Part shown: piece after piece, positions 48,848-57,802 of the stretch
Numbering within the stretch: position 1 is the stretch's first letter
How the letters are laid out: each line of letters starts with the position of its first letter
Source: Cellulomonas sp. Leaf334
Lineage (GTDB): Bacteria; Actinomycetota; Actinomycetes; Actinomycetales; Cellulomonadaceae
Direction of reading: 5' to 3'
Length of the DNA stretch: 64,000 nucleotides
NCBI RefSeq assembly: GCF_001424195.1
Contig: NZ_LMOO01000005.1
Span: forward strand, 609,646-673,645
The notes under the pieces: model-generated
Told to the model about the DNA's origin: nothing
The model's database searches: none
Seen by the model: only the letters and a program-made list of their open reading frames with translations
Translations under genes and position numbers: made by a program

Positions 48848-49771
48848 TCAGTAGAAGACCGCGTCGCGCGGGCCGACCGGGTGGCGGAACGTCCACCAGA
48901 CCCACGCCTGGACCGTGAGCAGGACCGGGACGCAGGCGAGCAGGACGAGCTCGAGGGTCGGCGCCGGTGACGGCACCGGCGCGAGGGCGACGGCGGCCGC
49001 GACGACCGGCAGCACACCGCCGACGGCCACCGCACCGAGCGCACGGTGCAGCCGACCGGTCGCGAGCGCCGGCCGTGCCACGAGGGCGGACCCGGAGCCT
49101 GCCAGCACCACGAGCGGTGGCAGGACGGCGGTCACGGGACCGTCGGCGGGCACGAGGACGACGTACGCGATCGCCGACGCCGCGAGCAGCCCCGCCGACC
49201 AGGGCAGCGCCCGCAGGGCCAGCCGCGTGGCGCGCTCGCGCAGGACGCCGGAGGTCCGGACGGCGACGAACGTGGTGCCGAGGACGCGGGTCACGGCGAC
49301 GGCGGACAGGGCGGTGAGGACGGGGACGACGATCCGCGCGGTCAGGGAGGGTTGCGGCGGGAGCCACACCAGCGCGGTCCCGAGCAGGGCGCCTGCGGAC
49401 AGGGGCAGTCCCACTGACGCGACGACGATGACGCGTTCCCAGCCGGCCCGCCAGCGGACGCCCGGACGTCGGCTGCGCAGCCACACGCCGGCGTCGCGCA
49501 GCACCCAGGCCACCAGCAGCGCGATGACCAGCGGGTACGCGACGAAGACGAGGTCGCGCTCGAGGTCGTGGAAGCCGGCGAGCAGCACGCCCGCGGCGGC
49601 GACGAGCCAGACCTCGCCCGCCAGCAGGAACGGTCCGAGCGCGGTGAGGACGGTCCGGCGCTCGCCGGGGGTCCGGCCGACCTGGCGGAGCGTGGCGCCG
49701 AGGCCCTGGTTCATGCCGTCGAGCACGGCCCAGCCCGCGAACGCGCCGACGAGCAGCACGGTCCAGATCAT
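48848..49771 (-). CDS. cydB: Cytochrome bd oxidase subunit II (CydB)
   Basis: A 307-residue protein with eight or nine membrane spans. The start I-W-T-V-L-L-V-G-A-F-A-G-W-A-V-L-D-G-M-N-Q-G is the CydB N-terminal signature (W-x-x-L-D-G-F-D-x-G in most), and E-V-W-L-V-A-A-A-G is its second conserved span. It forms the cytochrome bd terminal quinol oxidase with CydA. ATG 49771 overlaps the cydA stop by 4 bases. The assembly transporter genes cydDC do not follow within the window. Confidence 0.88.
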   Translation of the reverse strand: MIWTVLLVGAFAGWAVLDGMNQGLGATLRQVGRTPGERRTVLTALGPFLLAGEVWLVAAAGVLLAGFHDLERDLVFVAYPLVIALLVAWVLRDAGVWLRSRRPGVRWRAGWERVIVVASVGLPLSAGALLGTALVWLPPQPSLTARIVVPVLTALSAVAVTRVLGTTFVAVRTSGVLRERATRLALRALPWSAGLLAASAIAYVVLVPADGPVTAVLPPLVVLAGSGSALVARPALATGRLHRALGAVAVGGVLPVVAAAVALAPVPSPAPTLELVLLACVPVLLTVQAWVWWTFRHPVGPRDAVFY

Positions 49772-50967
49772 CGGGGTGCCTCCGCGAAGGTCAGGTGCTC
49801 GTCGGGCTCCCGCGCGTGCAGGGCGGGGGCGCCGAGCGTCGGGGATCCCGGGCCGAGACGGGCGAGGCGGGCGAGCAGGACCCAGTCGATGACGGCGAGG
49901 ACCGCGACGAGCCCGACGAGGACGGCGAGCGAGACGAGGACGGTCGTGGCGCTGTGCGTGGAGGTCGCGTCGGAGGTCCGCAGCACGCCGACGACGATCC
50001 ACGGCTGCCGGCCGATCTCGCGGGCGAGCCAGCCGAAGATCGCGAGCACGAACGGGACGGGCAGCACCGCGGTGAGGAAGCCGTAGACGGCGTTGCGGAA
50101 AGGCAGCCGGAAGAGGGCGCCGCCGACCATGAGCCCGAGCATGGGGAACGCGCCGAGGAACAGGGCGAAGCCGCCCAGGATCATGAACCCGAGCGCGGTG
50201 CCGACCACGGGGGACTGCCCCGCCGCGGCGTCGTCGCCGAGGTAGGAGAACTGCGAGAACCCGAACCCGACGGCCAGCACGGCCCCGACCGCCCCCACGA
50301 CGACGCCGGTGCGCAGCGAGCGCTGGAACAGCTCGTCGTAGCCGGTCTGCCGGCGCAGGTGCCACGCGCTGACGCCGATGACGACGAACGCCCCCGCCAG
50401 CAGGCACGCGCCGATGACGTGCCCGAGCGACAGGACGGACGCGGGGTTGAGGACGAGCGCGGCGCTGTCGGTGATGTGCGCGACGCCGTCGCGGAGCTCG
50501 TAGCCGACGGGGTTGCGCAGGAACCCGTTGGCCACCATGACGGCGAACGCCGACGCGTACCCCGTGACCACCACGAGCCAGAACACCGCCGTGTGCACCC
50601 ACCGGTTCAGCTGGTGCCACCCGAACACCCACAGCCCCAGCAGCGTCGACTCGAGGAAGAACGCGACCATCGTCTCGACGGCGAGCGGGGCGCCGAACAC
50701 CTCACCGGCGACGTCGAGCAGCCCGGGGAAGTGCAGCCCGAACTGCAGCTCGAGGAGGATCCCCGCGACGATGCCGAGCGCGTAGTTGACCAGGTACAGC
50801 TGGCCCCAGAACCGGGTGGCGTACTGGTGGACGTCGAGCCGGGTGACCGCCCACCGGGTCTGGAAGATCGCGACCACGGGTCCGAGGCCCAGGGTCACGA
50901 GGACGAACAGGAAGTGGAAGCCCGCGAGCAGGGCGAACTGCGTACGGGCGGCGTCGACGGCGCTCAC
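49768..50967 (-). CDS. cydA: Cytochrome bd oxidase subunit I (CydA), short form
   Basis: A 399-residue quinol oxidase subunit, shorter than the usual 450-520. R-T-Q-F-A-L-L-A-G-F-H-F-L-F begins span 1 with the haem-ligand His, G-L-H-F-P is near 105-109, G-H-V-I-G near 180 carries a second His ligand, and G-R-Q-P-W near 325 is the conserved C-terminal motif. The Q-loop between the middle spans is brief. The start GTG 50967 lacks a clear Shine-Dalgarno. The enzyme supports respiration at low oxygen. It shares a 147-base divergent region with the sugar dehydrogenase gene. Confidence 0.9.
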   Translation of the reverse strand: MSAVDAARTQFALLAGFHFLFVLVTLGLGPVVAIFQTRWAVTRLDVHQYATRFWGQLYLVNYALGIVAGILLELQFGLHFPGLLDVAGEVFGAPLAVETMVAFFLESTLLGLWVFGWHQLNRWVHTAVFWLVVVTGYASAFAVMVANGFLRNPVGYELRDGVAHITDSAALVLNPASVLSLGHVIGACLLAGAFVVIGVSAWHLRRQTGYDELFQRSLRTGVVVGAVGAVLAVGFGFSQFSYLGDDAAAGQSPVVGTALGFMILGGFALFLGAFPMLGLMVGGALFRLPFRNAVYGFLTAVLPVPFVLAIFGWLAREIGRQPWIVVGVLRTSDATSTHSATTVLVSLAVLVGLVAVLAVIDWVLLARLARLGPGSPTLGAPALHAREPDEHLTFAEAPR

Positions 50968-51034
50968 GAGAGGGACGCTAGGTGCGCGGGAGGGTCGCGG
51001 ACCCTGTTCCCAGGGGAAGACCGGGGACGGTTCC

Positions 51035-51081
51035 GGGTGGTCCCGGAGGCGCGCGGCGCGCCGGTCAGGGTGGTCCCGGAG
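51035..51081. promoter_or_regulatory. Direct repeats around a palindrome between cydAB and the sugar dehydrogenase gene
   Basis: GGGTGGTCCCGGAG occurs at 51035-51048 and 51068-51081, 33 bases apart (three helical turns). Between them is the palindrome GGCGCGC-G-GCGCGCC (51048-51062). The layout suggests a binding site for a regulator of one or both divergent genes. Confidence 0.45.
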
Positions 51082-51114
51082 TGCGGGGCGGGATCGCGCG
51101 TGATCGGCTGGGGC

Positions 51115-52209
51115 ATGGCTGCACGAGCGGTGACCGGTCTCGCGCTCGTCGTCGCCCTCGCGGGCTGCACCGCGGCCGACGGGCCGACGCCGGGACCGAC
51201 GACCGCACCCGCGCAGGCCCCGGCGACGGTGGAGGTGACCGAGGTCGACGACGTCCTCGGAGACCTCGACGTGCCTTGGGGCCTCGCGTTCCTGCCGGAC
51301 GGCGACGCGGTCGTCACCCTGCGCGACGAGGCCGCGCTGGTCGTCGTCGGACCGGACGGCTCGGCGACGGACGTGACCGGGCCGGGTGCCGACGAGCTCG
51401 CCGACCTGGTGGTCCCGGGCGGTGAGGGCGGTCTGCTCGGTGTGGCGGTCCTGGGCGCAGACGGGTCGGCCGTGGACCTGGCCCTGTACGCGACCGCGGC
51501 CGACGACAACCGGGTCCTGCGCGGGACGCTCGACGGGTCGGTCCTGGGCGACCTGCGACCGATCCTCACGGGCATCGAGAAGGCGGGGAACCACAACGGT
51601 GGCCGGCTCGCCGTCGGTCCGGACGACTTCCTCTATGTCGCCACGGGCGACGCGGGCGACCCCTCGTCGTCGCAGGACCCGGACAGCCTCAACGGCAAGA
51701 TCCTGCGCATCACCGCCGACGGCGACCCCGCCCCGGGCAACCCCGACGAGGGCTCACCGGTGTGGACCCTGGGGCACCGCAACGTGCAGGGGCTCGGCTG
51801 GGCGCCCGACGGGCGGATGTTCGCGTCGGAGTTCGGCCAGAACACCTGGGACGAGCTCAACGAGATCGAGCCGGGCGGCAACTACGGGTGGCCGGAGGTC
51901 GAGGGGGACGGCGAGGGGTTCGTCCAGCCGGTCGCCGTCTGGGCGACCACCGACGCGTCGCCCAGCGGGTTGGCCGTCACCGACGAGGCCGTCTACCTGG
52001 CCGGGCTGCGCGGCGAGCGGCTGTGGCGGGTGCCGCTGACCCAGGACGGCGTCGGCACCCCGGAGGCCCTGCTGGAGGGCGAGCGCGGACGGCTGCGTGC
52101 GGTCGAGCCGGCGCCCGACGGCTCGCTCTGGGTGGTCACCGGGAACACCGACGGTCGCGGGGACCGACGCGACGGCGACGACCGCATCCTGCGGGTGGTC
52201 GTCGACTGA
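51115..52209 (+). CDS. PQQ-dependent sugar dehydrogenase-type lipoprotein (GDH-B/aldose dehydrogenase fold)
   Basis: A 364-residue secreted lipoprotein. The signal peptide ends in the lipobox L-V-V-A-L-A-G-C (Cys18). The six-bladed propeller has the family motifs V-P-W-G-L-A-F-L-P-D-G, G-G-E-G-G-L-L-G-V-A, K-A-G-N-H-N-G-G-R-L with the catalytic His, and T-L-G-H-R-N-V-Q-G-L-G-W. Such proteins oxidise sugars with PQQ, although in actinobacteria cofactor use is often unproven. ATG 51115 gives a standard signal; a GTG at 51100 adds five residues. It is divergent from cydAB, so it may feed electrons to the quinone pool. Confidence 0.88.
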   Translation: MAARAVTGLALVVALAGCTAADGPTPGPTTAPAQAPATVEVTEVDDVLGDLDVPWGLAFLPDGDAVVTLRDEAALVVVGPDGSATDVTGPGADELADLVVPGGEGGLLGVAVLGADGSAVDLALYATAADDNRVLRGTLDGSVLGDLRPILTGIEKAGNHNGGRLAVGPDDFLYVATGDAGDPSSSQDPDSLNGKILRITADGDPAPGNPDEGSPVWTLGHRNVQGLGWAPDGRMFASEFGQNTWDELNEIEPGGNYGWPEVEGDGEGFVQPVAVWATTDASPSGLAVTDEAVYLAGLRGERLWRVPLTQDGVGTPEALLEGERGRLRAVEPAPDGSLWVVTGNTDGRGDRRDGDDRILRVVVD

Positions 52210-52497
52210 CCGCTCGGGGTGGCGTCGCCGGTCGACCCCCGGGCGTCCCGGAAGCGACCGGAAGCGAACCGTCGCCGAACCAGCCGCACCTGGTGCGCCC
52301 GTCGCGAATGACCCCCGTGCGACCGCCTCATCTGCCCCTCCCGCACCAAGTGCGGCTGGATCGAACGCGACCCCACCCGCTCGGGCGCACTGGCGCTCAG
52401 GCGCCCCATCCGTCCACAGCCCCGGGATCACGCGCTGCTCTTCACCGGGTCGTCGTGTGAGCGCCCTCGATCTCCCCGGCAGGGGTCGGATGGGACG
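52210..52497. other. 288-base intergenic region holding copy 1 of the inverted-repeat element
   Basis: Besides the element at 52280-52359 it contains GGCGCTCAGGCGCC-type dyad sequence near 52392-52405. No promoter was recognised with confidence for the DUF559 gene that follows. Confidence 0.5.
52280..52359. repeat. Inverted-repeat element, copy 1 (left of the DUF559 gene)
   Basis: CCAGCCGCACCTGGTGCG (52280-52297) and CGCACCAAGTGCGGCTGG (52342-52359) are inverted copies with one mismatch, 44 bases apart. Each arm also contains its own small palindrome (GCACC-T-GGTGC; GCAC-CAA-GTGC). The same sequence recurs right of the neighbouring gene. Confidence 0.75.
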
Positions 52498-53361
52498 GTG
52501 CGCGACCCACTCATGGCGCGGCTCGCTCTGCTGGGTGGGGCAGCACGCCGGGCGGACCTCGTCCGGGCCCGAGGTGATGACGTGTCGTTGCGACGTGCGC
52601 TCGCGGCCGGTTCGGTGGTCCGCCTGGCTCACGGGGTCTACGGGGTTCCCGGGTGCTCGACGGCCGTGGCCGCAGCGGCGGTGCACGGTGCGGCGATCGG
52701 GTGCATCTCGGCGGTGGAGCTCGCCGGCGTCGCAGTCCTCCATCGGCCGGTGCATCCCCACCTCGTCGTCCCGCGCGACCGGGGGCGGACGCCCTCTCAG
52801 GCGCGGGACTCCGTGCCGGTCGTGCTCCACAGGGAGCCACGCTGCGACCCGGGCCGGACGGTGGGCGTCCAGGCGGTGCCACTCGATGCTGCGCTGGCGC
52901 GGATGCTGCTCTGCTGCCCGCCGGTGGCGGCGGTCGTGTCCGTCGACAGCGCTCTCCAGCGCAGGAGGACGACGTCCGCTGCCATCGCCGGCCGGCTCCC
53001 GGCCACCGCGCCGGTCAGCGCCCGACTCGTCCTCGCTCGCGCCGACGGCCGGAGCCGGTCACCGCTCGAGACCGTGGCGAGGCTCGCGCTGCGCGCTGCC
53101 GGACTGCAGGTCGACGTCGGTGTCGTGATCCCCATGGTGGGGGAGGTCGACCTGGTCGTCGCCGGACGCGTCGTCGTCGAGCTCGACGGGCTGGCCTACC
53201 ACTCCGGGCGGCGGGAGTTCCGGGAGGACCGACGCCGCGACCGGGAGCTCGCACTGCAGGGGTACGTGGTCCTGCGGTTCACCGCGGAGGACGTCCTGGG
53301 GGACCTGGCGCGGCTGGTGGCGACGGTCCGGGCGGCTCTCTCGGCTCCTCGCCGCCGCTGA
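52498..53361 (+). CDS. DUF559-family nuclease-like protein with AbiEi-type N-terminus
   Basis: A 287-residue protein. The N-terminal 65 residues form a winged-helix segment of AbiEi antitoxin type (A-R-R-A-D-L-V-R-A-R-G, V-V-R-L-A-H-G-V-Y-G). The C-terminal 110 residues are a Vsr-like nuclease fold: V-D-L-V-V-A-G-R-V-V-V-E-L-D-G near 218-232 with Asp and Glu positioned as metal ligands, then the R-R-D-R-E-L-A-L-Q-G-Y-V-V-L-R-F motif near 244-259. Such genes are common and variable among actinobacteria. GTG 52498 or ATG 52513 may be the start. Two inverted-repeat elements bracket this gene and no other, suggesting mobility. Confidence 0.85.
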   Translation: MRDPLMARLALLGGAARRADLVRARGDDVSLRRALAAGSVVRLAHGVYGVPGCSTAVAAAAVHGAAIGCISAVELAGVAVLHRPVHPHLVVPRDRGRTPSQARDSVPVVLHREPRCDPGRTVGVQAVPLDAALARMLLCCPPVAAVVSVDSALQRRRTTSAAIAGRLPATAPVSARLVLARADGRSRSPLETVARLALRAAGLQVDVGVVIPMVGEVDLVVAGRVVVELDGLAYHSGRREFREDRRRDRELALQGYVVLRFTAEDVLGDLARLVATVRAALSAPRRR

Positions 53362-53403
53362 GGGTCGCCGCCGGAGGCCACGGCGCGCGTCCGTCGAGCG
53401 TGT

Positions 53404-53493
53404 CAGACCCAGCCGCACTTGGTGCAGTTGCGGGCTGCTGGGGTGCCCCGAGCGTCACAGGCGGCCCATGCGTCACAAGTGCGGCTGGGTCTG
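53404..53493. repeat. Inverted-repeat element, copy 2 (right of the DUF559 gene)
   Basis: CAGACCCAGCCGCACTTG (from 53404) and CAAGTGCGGCTGGGTCTG (ending 53493) are perfect inverted copies. The core CAGCCGCACTTGGTGC is shared with copy 1. Arms are about 50 bases apart, so it is too open for an efficient terminator. Confidence 0.75.
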
Positions 53494-53568
53494 GGGTCTT
53501 CGGCGGGCCGGTTCGTCGACGGGCGGGCGTCTGCGCGTCCGGACCACCGGGCGACCTAGGATCGGCGC

Positions 53569-55362
53569 ATGTCTCGCATCCTCTCGGCCGTCGCGTGGCC
53601 CTACGCGAACGGCCCCCGCCACATCGGTCACGTCGCCGGCTTCGGTGTCCCGTCGGACATCTTCAGCCGCTACAACCGGATGGCGGGCAACGAGGTGCTC
53701 ATGGTCTCCGGCACCGACGAGCACGGCACCCCGATCCTGGTGCTGGCCGACCAGGAGGGCCTGCCCCCGCAGGAGCTCGCGGACAAGTACAACCGCGTGG
53801 TCGTCGAGGACCTGGTGAACCTGGGGCTGAGCTACGACCTGTTCACGCGGACGACGACGCGCAACCACTACGCCGTCGTGCAGGAGCTGTTCCGCACGGT
53901 GCACAAGAACGGCTACATGATCGAGCAGTCGTCCTTGGGGGCCATCTCGCCGAGCACCGGCCGCACGCTGCCCGACCGGTACGTGGAGGGCACCTGCCCG
54001 ATCTGCGGGTACGACGGCGCGCGCGGTGACCAGTGCGACAACTGCGGCAACCAGCTGGACGCGATCGACCTGATCAACCCGCGCAGCCGGATCAACGGCG
54101 AGACGCCGAAGTTCGTCGAGTCGAACCACTTCTTCCTGGACCTGCCGGCGCTCGCCGGTGCCCTGGAGGCGTGGCTGAGGACGCGCACGGACTGGCGCCC
54201 GAACGTCCTGAACTTCTCGCTCAACCTCATCGAGGACCTGCGCCCCCGGGCCATGTCGCGGGACATCGACTGGGGCATCCCGATCCCGCTGGAGGGCTGG
54301 GAGGAGAACCCGAACAAGCGCCTCTACGTGTGGTTCGACGCGGTCATCGGGTACCTGTCGGCGTCGATCGAGTGGGCGCGCCGCCACGGCGACCCGGAGG
54401 CGTGGCGCCCGTTCTGGAACGACCCCGAGGCCCTGAGCTACTACTTCATGGGCAAGGACAACATCACGTTCCACTCGCAGATCTGGCCGGCGGAGCTGCT
54501 GGCCTACGACGGTCTCGGGGCGAAGGGCGGATCACCGGGGCAGTTCGGCACGCTGAACCTGCCCACCGAGGTGGTCTCCAGCGAGTTCCTCACCATGGAG
54601 GGCAAGCAGTTCAGCTCGTCGCGCGGGGTGGTCATCTACGTGCGTGACGTGCTGTCGCGCTACCAGCCGGACGCGTTGCGGTACTTCCTGTCGGTCGCCG
54701 GGCCGGAGACCCAGGACTCGGACTTCACGTGGGCGGACTTCAAGACGCGCACCAACTCCGAGCTCGTCGCGGGCTGGGGCAACCTGGTCAACCGCACGGC
54801 GAGCCTGATCCACAAGAACTTCGGCGAGATCCCGGCGCCCGGTGAGCTGCAGCCGGTGGACCAGGGGCTTCTCGCGGCGACGTCGGCGGGCTTCGACAAG
54901 GTCGGCGGGCTGATCGGCACCCACCGCAACCGCGCCGCGGTCAGCGAGGCGATGCGCGTGGTCCAGGAGGCCAACCGGTACATCTCCGAGACCGAGCCGT
55001 GGAAGCTGACGCAGGACCGGGACCGCCTCGGCACGGTGCTGCACACGGCCGCGCAGGCGGTCAGCGACGCCAACACGCTGCTGGCGCCGTTCCTGCCGCA
55101 CTCCGCGCAGAAGGTCCACGAGACGTTCGGCCGCACGGGGACGTTCTCGCCGCTGCCGCGGATCGACGAGGTCACCGACCTGGACGACGACTCGCGCCAC
55201 TACCCGATCATCACCGGGGACTACGAGCTGGGCCGGACCGTGGCGCCGTGGGGTCGCGCGGACGTCGTGCCCGGCACGCCCGTCGGCAAGCCGGTGCCCG
55301 TCTTCACCAAGCTCGACGACTCGATCGTCGAGGAGGAGCTCGAGCGGCTGCGCCAGGCCTGA
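53569..55362 (+). CDS. metG: Methionyl-tRNA synthetase
   Basis: A 597-residue class Ia synthetase. H-I-G-H is at 18-21, the zinc-knuckle cysteines are at 143, 146, 156 and 159, and the KMSKS-equivalent loop reads K-Q-F-S-S-S-R near 346, the variant usual in high-GC Gram-positives of this type. The anticodon-binding helical domain follows. No tRNA-binding EMAP-like extension is present. It charges tRNA-Met for initiation and elongation. Its stop overlaps the tatD start by one base, and the order metG-tatD-rpf-rsmA-ispE is conserved in Actinobacteria. Confidence 0.97.
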   Translation: MSRILSAVAWPYANGPRHIGHVAGFGVPSDIFSRYNRMAGNEVLMVSGTDEHGTPILVLADQEGLPPQELADKYNRVVVEDLVNLGLSYDLFTRTTTRNHYAVVQELFRTVHKNGYMIEQSSLGAISPSTGRTLPDRYVEGTCPICGYDGARGDQCDNCGNQLDAIDLINPRSRINGETPKFVESNHFFLDLPALAGALEAWLRTRTDWRPNVLNFSLNLIEDLRPRAMSRDIDWGIPIPLEGWEENPNKRLYVWFDAVIGYLSASIEWARRHGDPEAWRPFWNDPEALSYYFMGKDNITFHSQIWPAELLAYDGLGAKGGSPGQFGTLNLPTEVVSSEFLTMEGKQFSSSRGVVIYVRDVLSRYQPDALRYFLSVAGPETQDSDFTWADFKTRTNSELVAGWGNLVNRTASLIHKNFGEIPAPGELQPVDQGLLAATSAGFDKVGGLIGTHRNRAAVSEAMRVVQEANRYISETEPWKLTQDRDRLGTVLHTAAQAVSDANTLLAPFLPHSAQKVHETFGRTGTFSPLPRIDEVTDLDDDSRHYPIITGDYELGRTVAPWGRADVVPGTPVGKPVPVFTKLDDSIVEEELERLRQA

Positions 55363-56315
55363 TGGCGCGGTCGAAGGGGGACCGCGGCTGGCCCGCGTCG
55401 CCGGAGCCGCTGCCGGTCGCGGTGGTCGACAACCACACGCACCTGGAGTCGGTCGAGTCGTGGGAGGCGCCCGGCTGGACGCGCAGCGACGACGGCACGG
55501 CGATCGACGGTCCCCCCGCCGACATCGCTGCGCACCTCGCACGGGCGGCGGCGGTCGGCGTGACGCGCATGGTGCAGGTCGGGTGCGACGTCGACGCGAT
55601 CCGGTGGACCCACGCGGTCGTGCAGGAGCACCCCGAGCTGCTCGGCGCGGTGGCGATCCACCCGAACGAGGCCGTCCTGCACGAGCGTGTCCGCGAGATC
55701 GCGCCCGACGGGCGGCTGCCGGAGCACCCTGACGACCTGATGGCGATGGGCCGGTTCCAGGAGGCGTTCCACCTCGTCGAGCTCGTCGCGCGCGCCAACC
55801 CGCGCATCCGGGCCATCGGTGAGACGGGCCTGGACCACTTCCGCGCAGGACCGCGGGGCCGAGAGGTCCAGCGCGAGGCGTTCCGCGCCCACATCGCGCT
55901 GGCCAAGGAGCTGGGCCTGGCGCTGCAGATCCACGACCGCGACGCGCACGACGAGGTGGTCGAGGTCCTGCTCGCCGACGGCGCCCCGGACCGCACGGTG
56001 TTCCACTGCTTCTCGGGCGACGCGGAGCTGGCCCGGCTCGCGGTGTCCCACGGCTGGTACCTGTCGTTCGCCGGACCGGTCTCCTTCGGTCCGAACGACG
56101 GTCTGCGCGCGGCGCTCCGCGAGGTCCCGCCGTCGCTGCTGCTGGTCGAGACGGACGCGCCCTACCTGACCGTGCACCCGTTCCGCGGCCGCCCGAACGC
56201 CCCGTACCTGCTGCCCGGCACGGTCCGCACGGTTGCCGAGGTCACCGGTCGCCCGCTGGCGGACGTCTGCACGTCGCTCGTGGCCACGTCCGAGGCGGTC
56301 TACGGCTCGTGGTGA
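55362..56315 (+). CDS. tatD: TatD-family metal-dependent DNase
   Basis: A 317-residue amidohydrolase-fold nuclease. The first metal site is V-D-N-H-T-H-L near 23-29, Glu in I-G-E-T-G-L-D near 153-159, His in Q-I-H-D-R-D near 189-194, His in F-H-C-F-S-G near 213-218 and the last Asp in V-E-T-D-A-P-Y near 263-269; the set is complete. TatD enzymes are 3'-5' exonucleases and D-aminoacyl-tRNA-linked quality-control factors have been proposed. A loop of about 40 residues between strands 3 and 4 is longer than in E. coli TatD, as in other actinobacteria. It is translationally coupled to metG. Confidence 0.95.
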   Translation: MARSKGDRGWPASPEPLPVAVVDNHTHLESVESWEAPGWTRSDDGTAIDGPPADIAAHLARAAAVGVTRMVQVGCDVDAIRWTHAVVQEHPELLGAVAIHPNEAVLHERVREIAPDGRLPEHPDDLMAMGRFQEAFHLVELVARANPRIRAIGETGLDHFRAGPRGREVQREAFRAHIALAKELGLALQIHDRDAHDEVVEVLLADGAPDRTVFHCFSGDAELARLAVSHGWYLSFAGPVSFGPNDGLRAALREVPPSLLLVETDAPYLTVHPFRGRPNAPYLLPGTVRTVAEVTGRPLADVCTSLVATSEAVYGSW

Positions 56316-56378
56316 CGGGATCGACCCGGTCTGTCGCCGCACGGTCGGGTGATGCCGGTCCCGGAGAGCGGACCTCGG

Positions 56379-56409
56379 GTTACCGGGTCGGTCACGGATC
56401 GGTTACGGT
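56379..56409 (+). promoter_or_regulatory. Promoter of the first Rpf-like gene with three GTNAC repeats
   Basis: GTTAC (56379), GTCAC (56391) and GTTAC (56402) are spaced 12 and 11 bases. Direct GTNAC repeats at an 11-base period resemble binding sites of the response regulator MtrA. TTACCG-N18-TACGGT (56380-56409) fits as -35/-10 within the same block, and TCGGTTACGGTCGG is shared with the rpfB promoter. Confidence 0.55.
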
Positions 56410-56439
56410 CGGACCTGCGTCCAGGACGGACGCATCTTT

Positions 56440-57666
56440 GTGAGCCCTGCCGAGAGGACCCACCGCGTGAGGCCGGACCAGGAGCGTGCGACGCGCAGTC
56501 GCCCCTTCCGTGGTCGTCGAGCCGCCCGCGTGGTCGCCCAGGCCGCCGTGCTCGCGGTCGTCGCGGCCGCGACGAGCGCCTTCGCGGTCCTGCACAAGAC
56601 GGTGACCGTGGACGTCGACGGGACGTCGGTGGAGGTCGAGGCGTTCGGCCGGACCGTCGGTGACATGCTCGCGAGCGGGGACATCGAGGTCGGTGAGCGG
56701 GACCTCGTCGCCCCGGCGCTGGACCAGCCGATCGCCCGGTCGGGCCAGATCGTGGTGCGGCACGGACGTGAGCTCGCGGTCGAGGTCGACGGCTCGGAGC
56801 GCTCGGTGTGGACGACCGCGCTGACGGTCGGCGAGGCGGTCGACGGACTCGGGCTGCGGGACACCGAGGTGCGCCTGTCGGCGTCACGTTCTGCCGCGCT
56901 CGGCCGGGACACGCTGCGCGTCTCGACGCTGAAGACGATCCACCTCGTCGTCGACGGCCAGGTCATCGACGGCCTGAGCAGCGCCGCCACCGTGCGCGAC
57001 GGCCTGCGGGACATCGGGCTCGTCCTCGAGGAGGGCGACCAGGTCTCGGTGCCGCTCGACTCCACGGCCGTCGACGGGCTCGTGGTCCTGGTGACCCGGG
57101 CCAGCACGTCGGGCGAGACGGTGACCGAGGCGATGCCGTTCGAGTCGACCGAGGTCGAGGACCCCGGGATGGTCAAGGGCAACACCGTCATCGCCAGCAA
57201 GGGCAAGGCCGGCGTCCGCACGACCACCTACGAGCTCCAGGTGGTGGGCGGTGTGGTGGTCGGCAGGACCGCGATCGCGTCGGTGGTCACCGTCCCGCCG
57301 GTCGCCCAGGTCACCCGCGTCGGCACCGCGGAGCTCCCGGACCCGTCGGTCGTGGCCGTCGAGCCGGGCACCGCCCAGGCGCTCGGCAAGGAGATGGCGG
57401 CGGCGCGCGGGTGGGGTGACGACCAGTTCGCCTGCCTGCTAGCGCTGTGGAACAAGGAGAGCGGCTGGCGGGTGAACGCGGAGAACAAGTCGTCGGGTGC
57501 GTACGGCATCCCGCAGTCGCTGCCTGGCAGCAAGATGGCGACCGTGGCCGACGACTGGCGGACCAACCCCGCCACGCAGATCACCTGGGGCCTGAACTAC
57601 ATCCAGGCGCGCTACGGCAACCCGTGCGGCGCCTACGCGCACAGCCAGGCGAAGAACTGGTACTGA
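56440..57666 (+). CDS. RpfB-like secreted protein with DUF348, G5 and transglycosylase-like domain
   Basis: A 408-residue cell-wall hydrolase-type protein. One membrane/signal segment (about 30-50) is followed by DUF348 repeats (K-T-V-T-V-D-V-D-G-T near 53; I-H-L-V-V-D-G-Q near 167), then a G5 domain around 225-300. The C-terminal 80 residues (A-L-W-N-K-E-S-G-W with catalytic Glu, S-S-G-A-Y-G-I-P-Q-S) form a lysozyme-like lytic transglycosylase domain, distinct from the true Rpf domain of the next gene. The start is GTG 56440 without a Shine-Dalgarno; a GTG at 56467 is an alternative. It probably remodels peptidoglycan during growth or resuscitation. Confidence 0.88.
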   Translation: MSPAERTHRVRPDQERATRSRPFRGRRAARVVAQAAVLAVVAAATSAFAVLHKTVTVDVDGTSVEVEAFGRTVGDMLASGDIEVGERDLVAPALDQPIARSGQIVVRHGRELAVEVDGSERSVWTTALTVGEAVDGLGLRDTEVRLSASRSAALGRDTLRVSTLKTIHLVVDGQVIDGLSSAATVRDGLRDIGLVLEEGDQVSVPLDSTAVDGLVVLVTRASTSGETVTEAMPFESTEVEDPGMVKGNTVIASKGKAGVRTTTYELQVVGGVVVGRTAIASVVTVPPVAQVTRVGTAELPDPSVVAVEPGTAQALGKEMAAARGWGDDQFACLLALWNKESGWRVNAENKSSGAYGIPQSLPGSKMATVADDWRTNPATQITWGLNYIQARYGNPCGAYAHSQAKNWY

Positions 57667-57697
57667 TTCACCCGATTTCCGTGTGATCCCGCTCACG

Positions 57698-57713
57698 CCC
57701 CCTGACGTGGGGG
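57698..57713 (+). terminator. Weak terminator-like hairpin after the first Rpf-like gene
   Basis: CCCCC and GGGGG flank a 6-base loop (57698-57713). The stem is only 5 bp, with neither U-run nor extended pairing, so termination would be partial at best. Confidence 0.3.
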
Positions 57714-57772
57714 AACGCCTGATCAGCCGCGAAAACGGTGCACATCGCTACCGCATCTGATGGTAGGCGCGC

Positions 57773-57802
57773 TTGGCAACGCGATCACGATTCGGTTACG
57801 GT
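57773..57802 (+). promoter_or_regulatory. rpfB promoter
   Basis: TTGGCA (57773-57778), 18-base spacer, TACGGT (57797-57802). ATCAC and GTTAC at 57784 and 57795 repeat the 11-base GTNAC pattern of the other Rpf promoter, and the 14-base block TCGGTTACGGTCGG is identical in both. Confidence 0.6.

Noticed and set aside
53403-53520. A coding sequence with a Cys-Thr-Lys-Cys-Gly-Trp zinc-ribbon-like string
   Set aside because: The same string appears on both strands and at 52342-52372 only because of the inverted-repeat element; no frame around it is coding.
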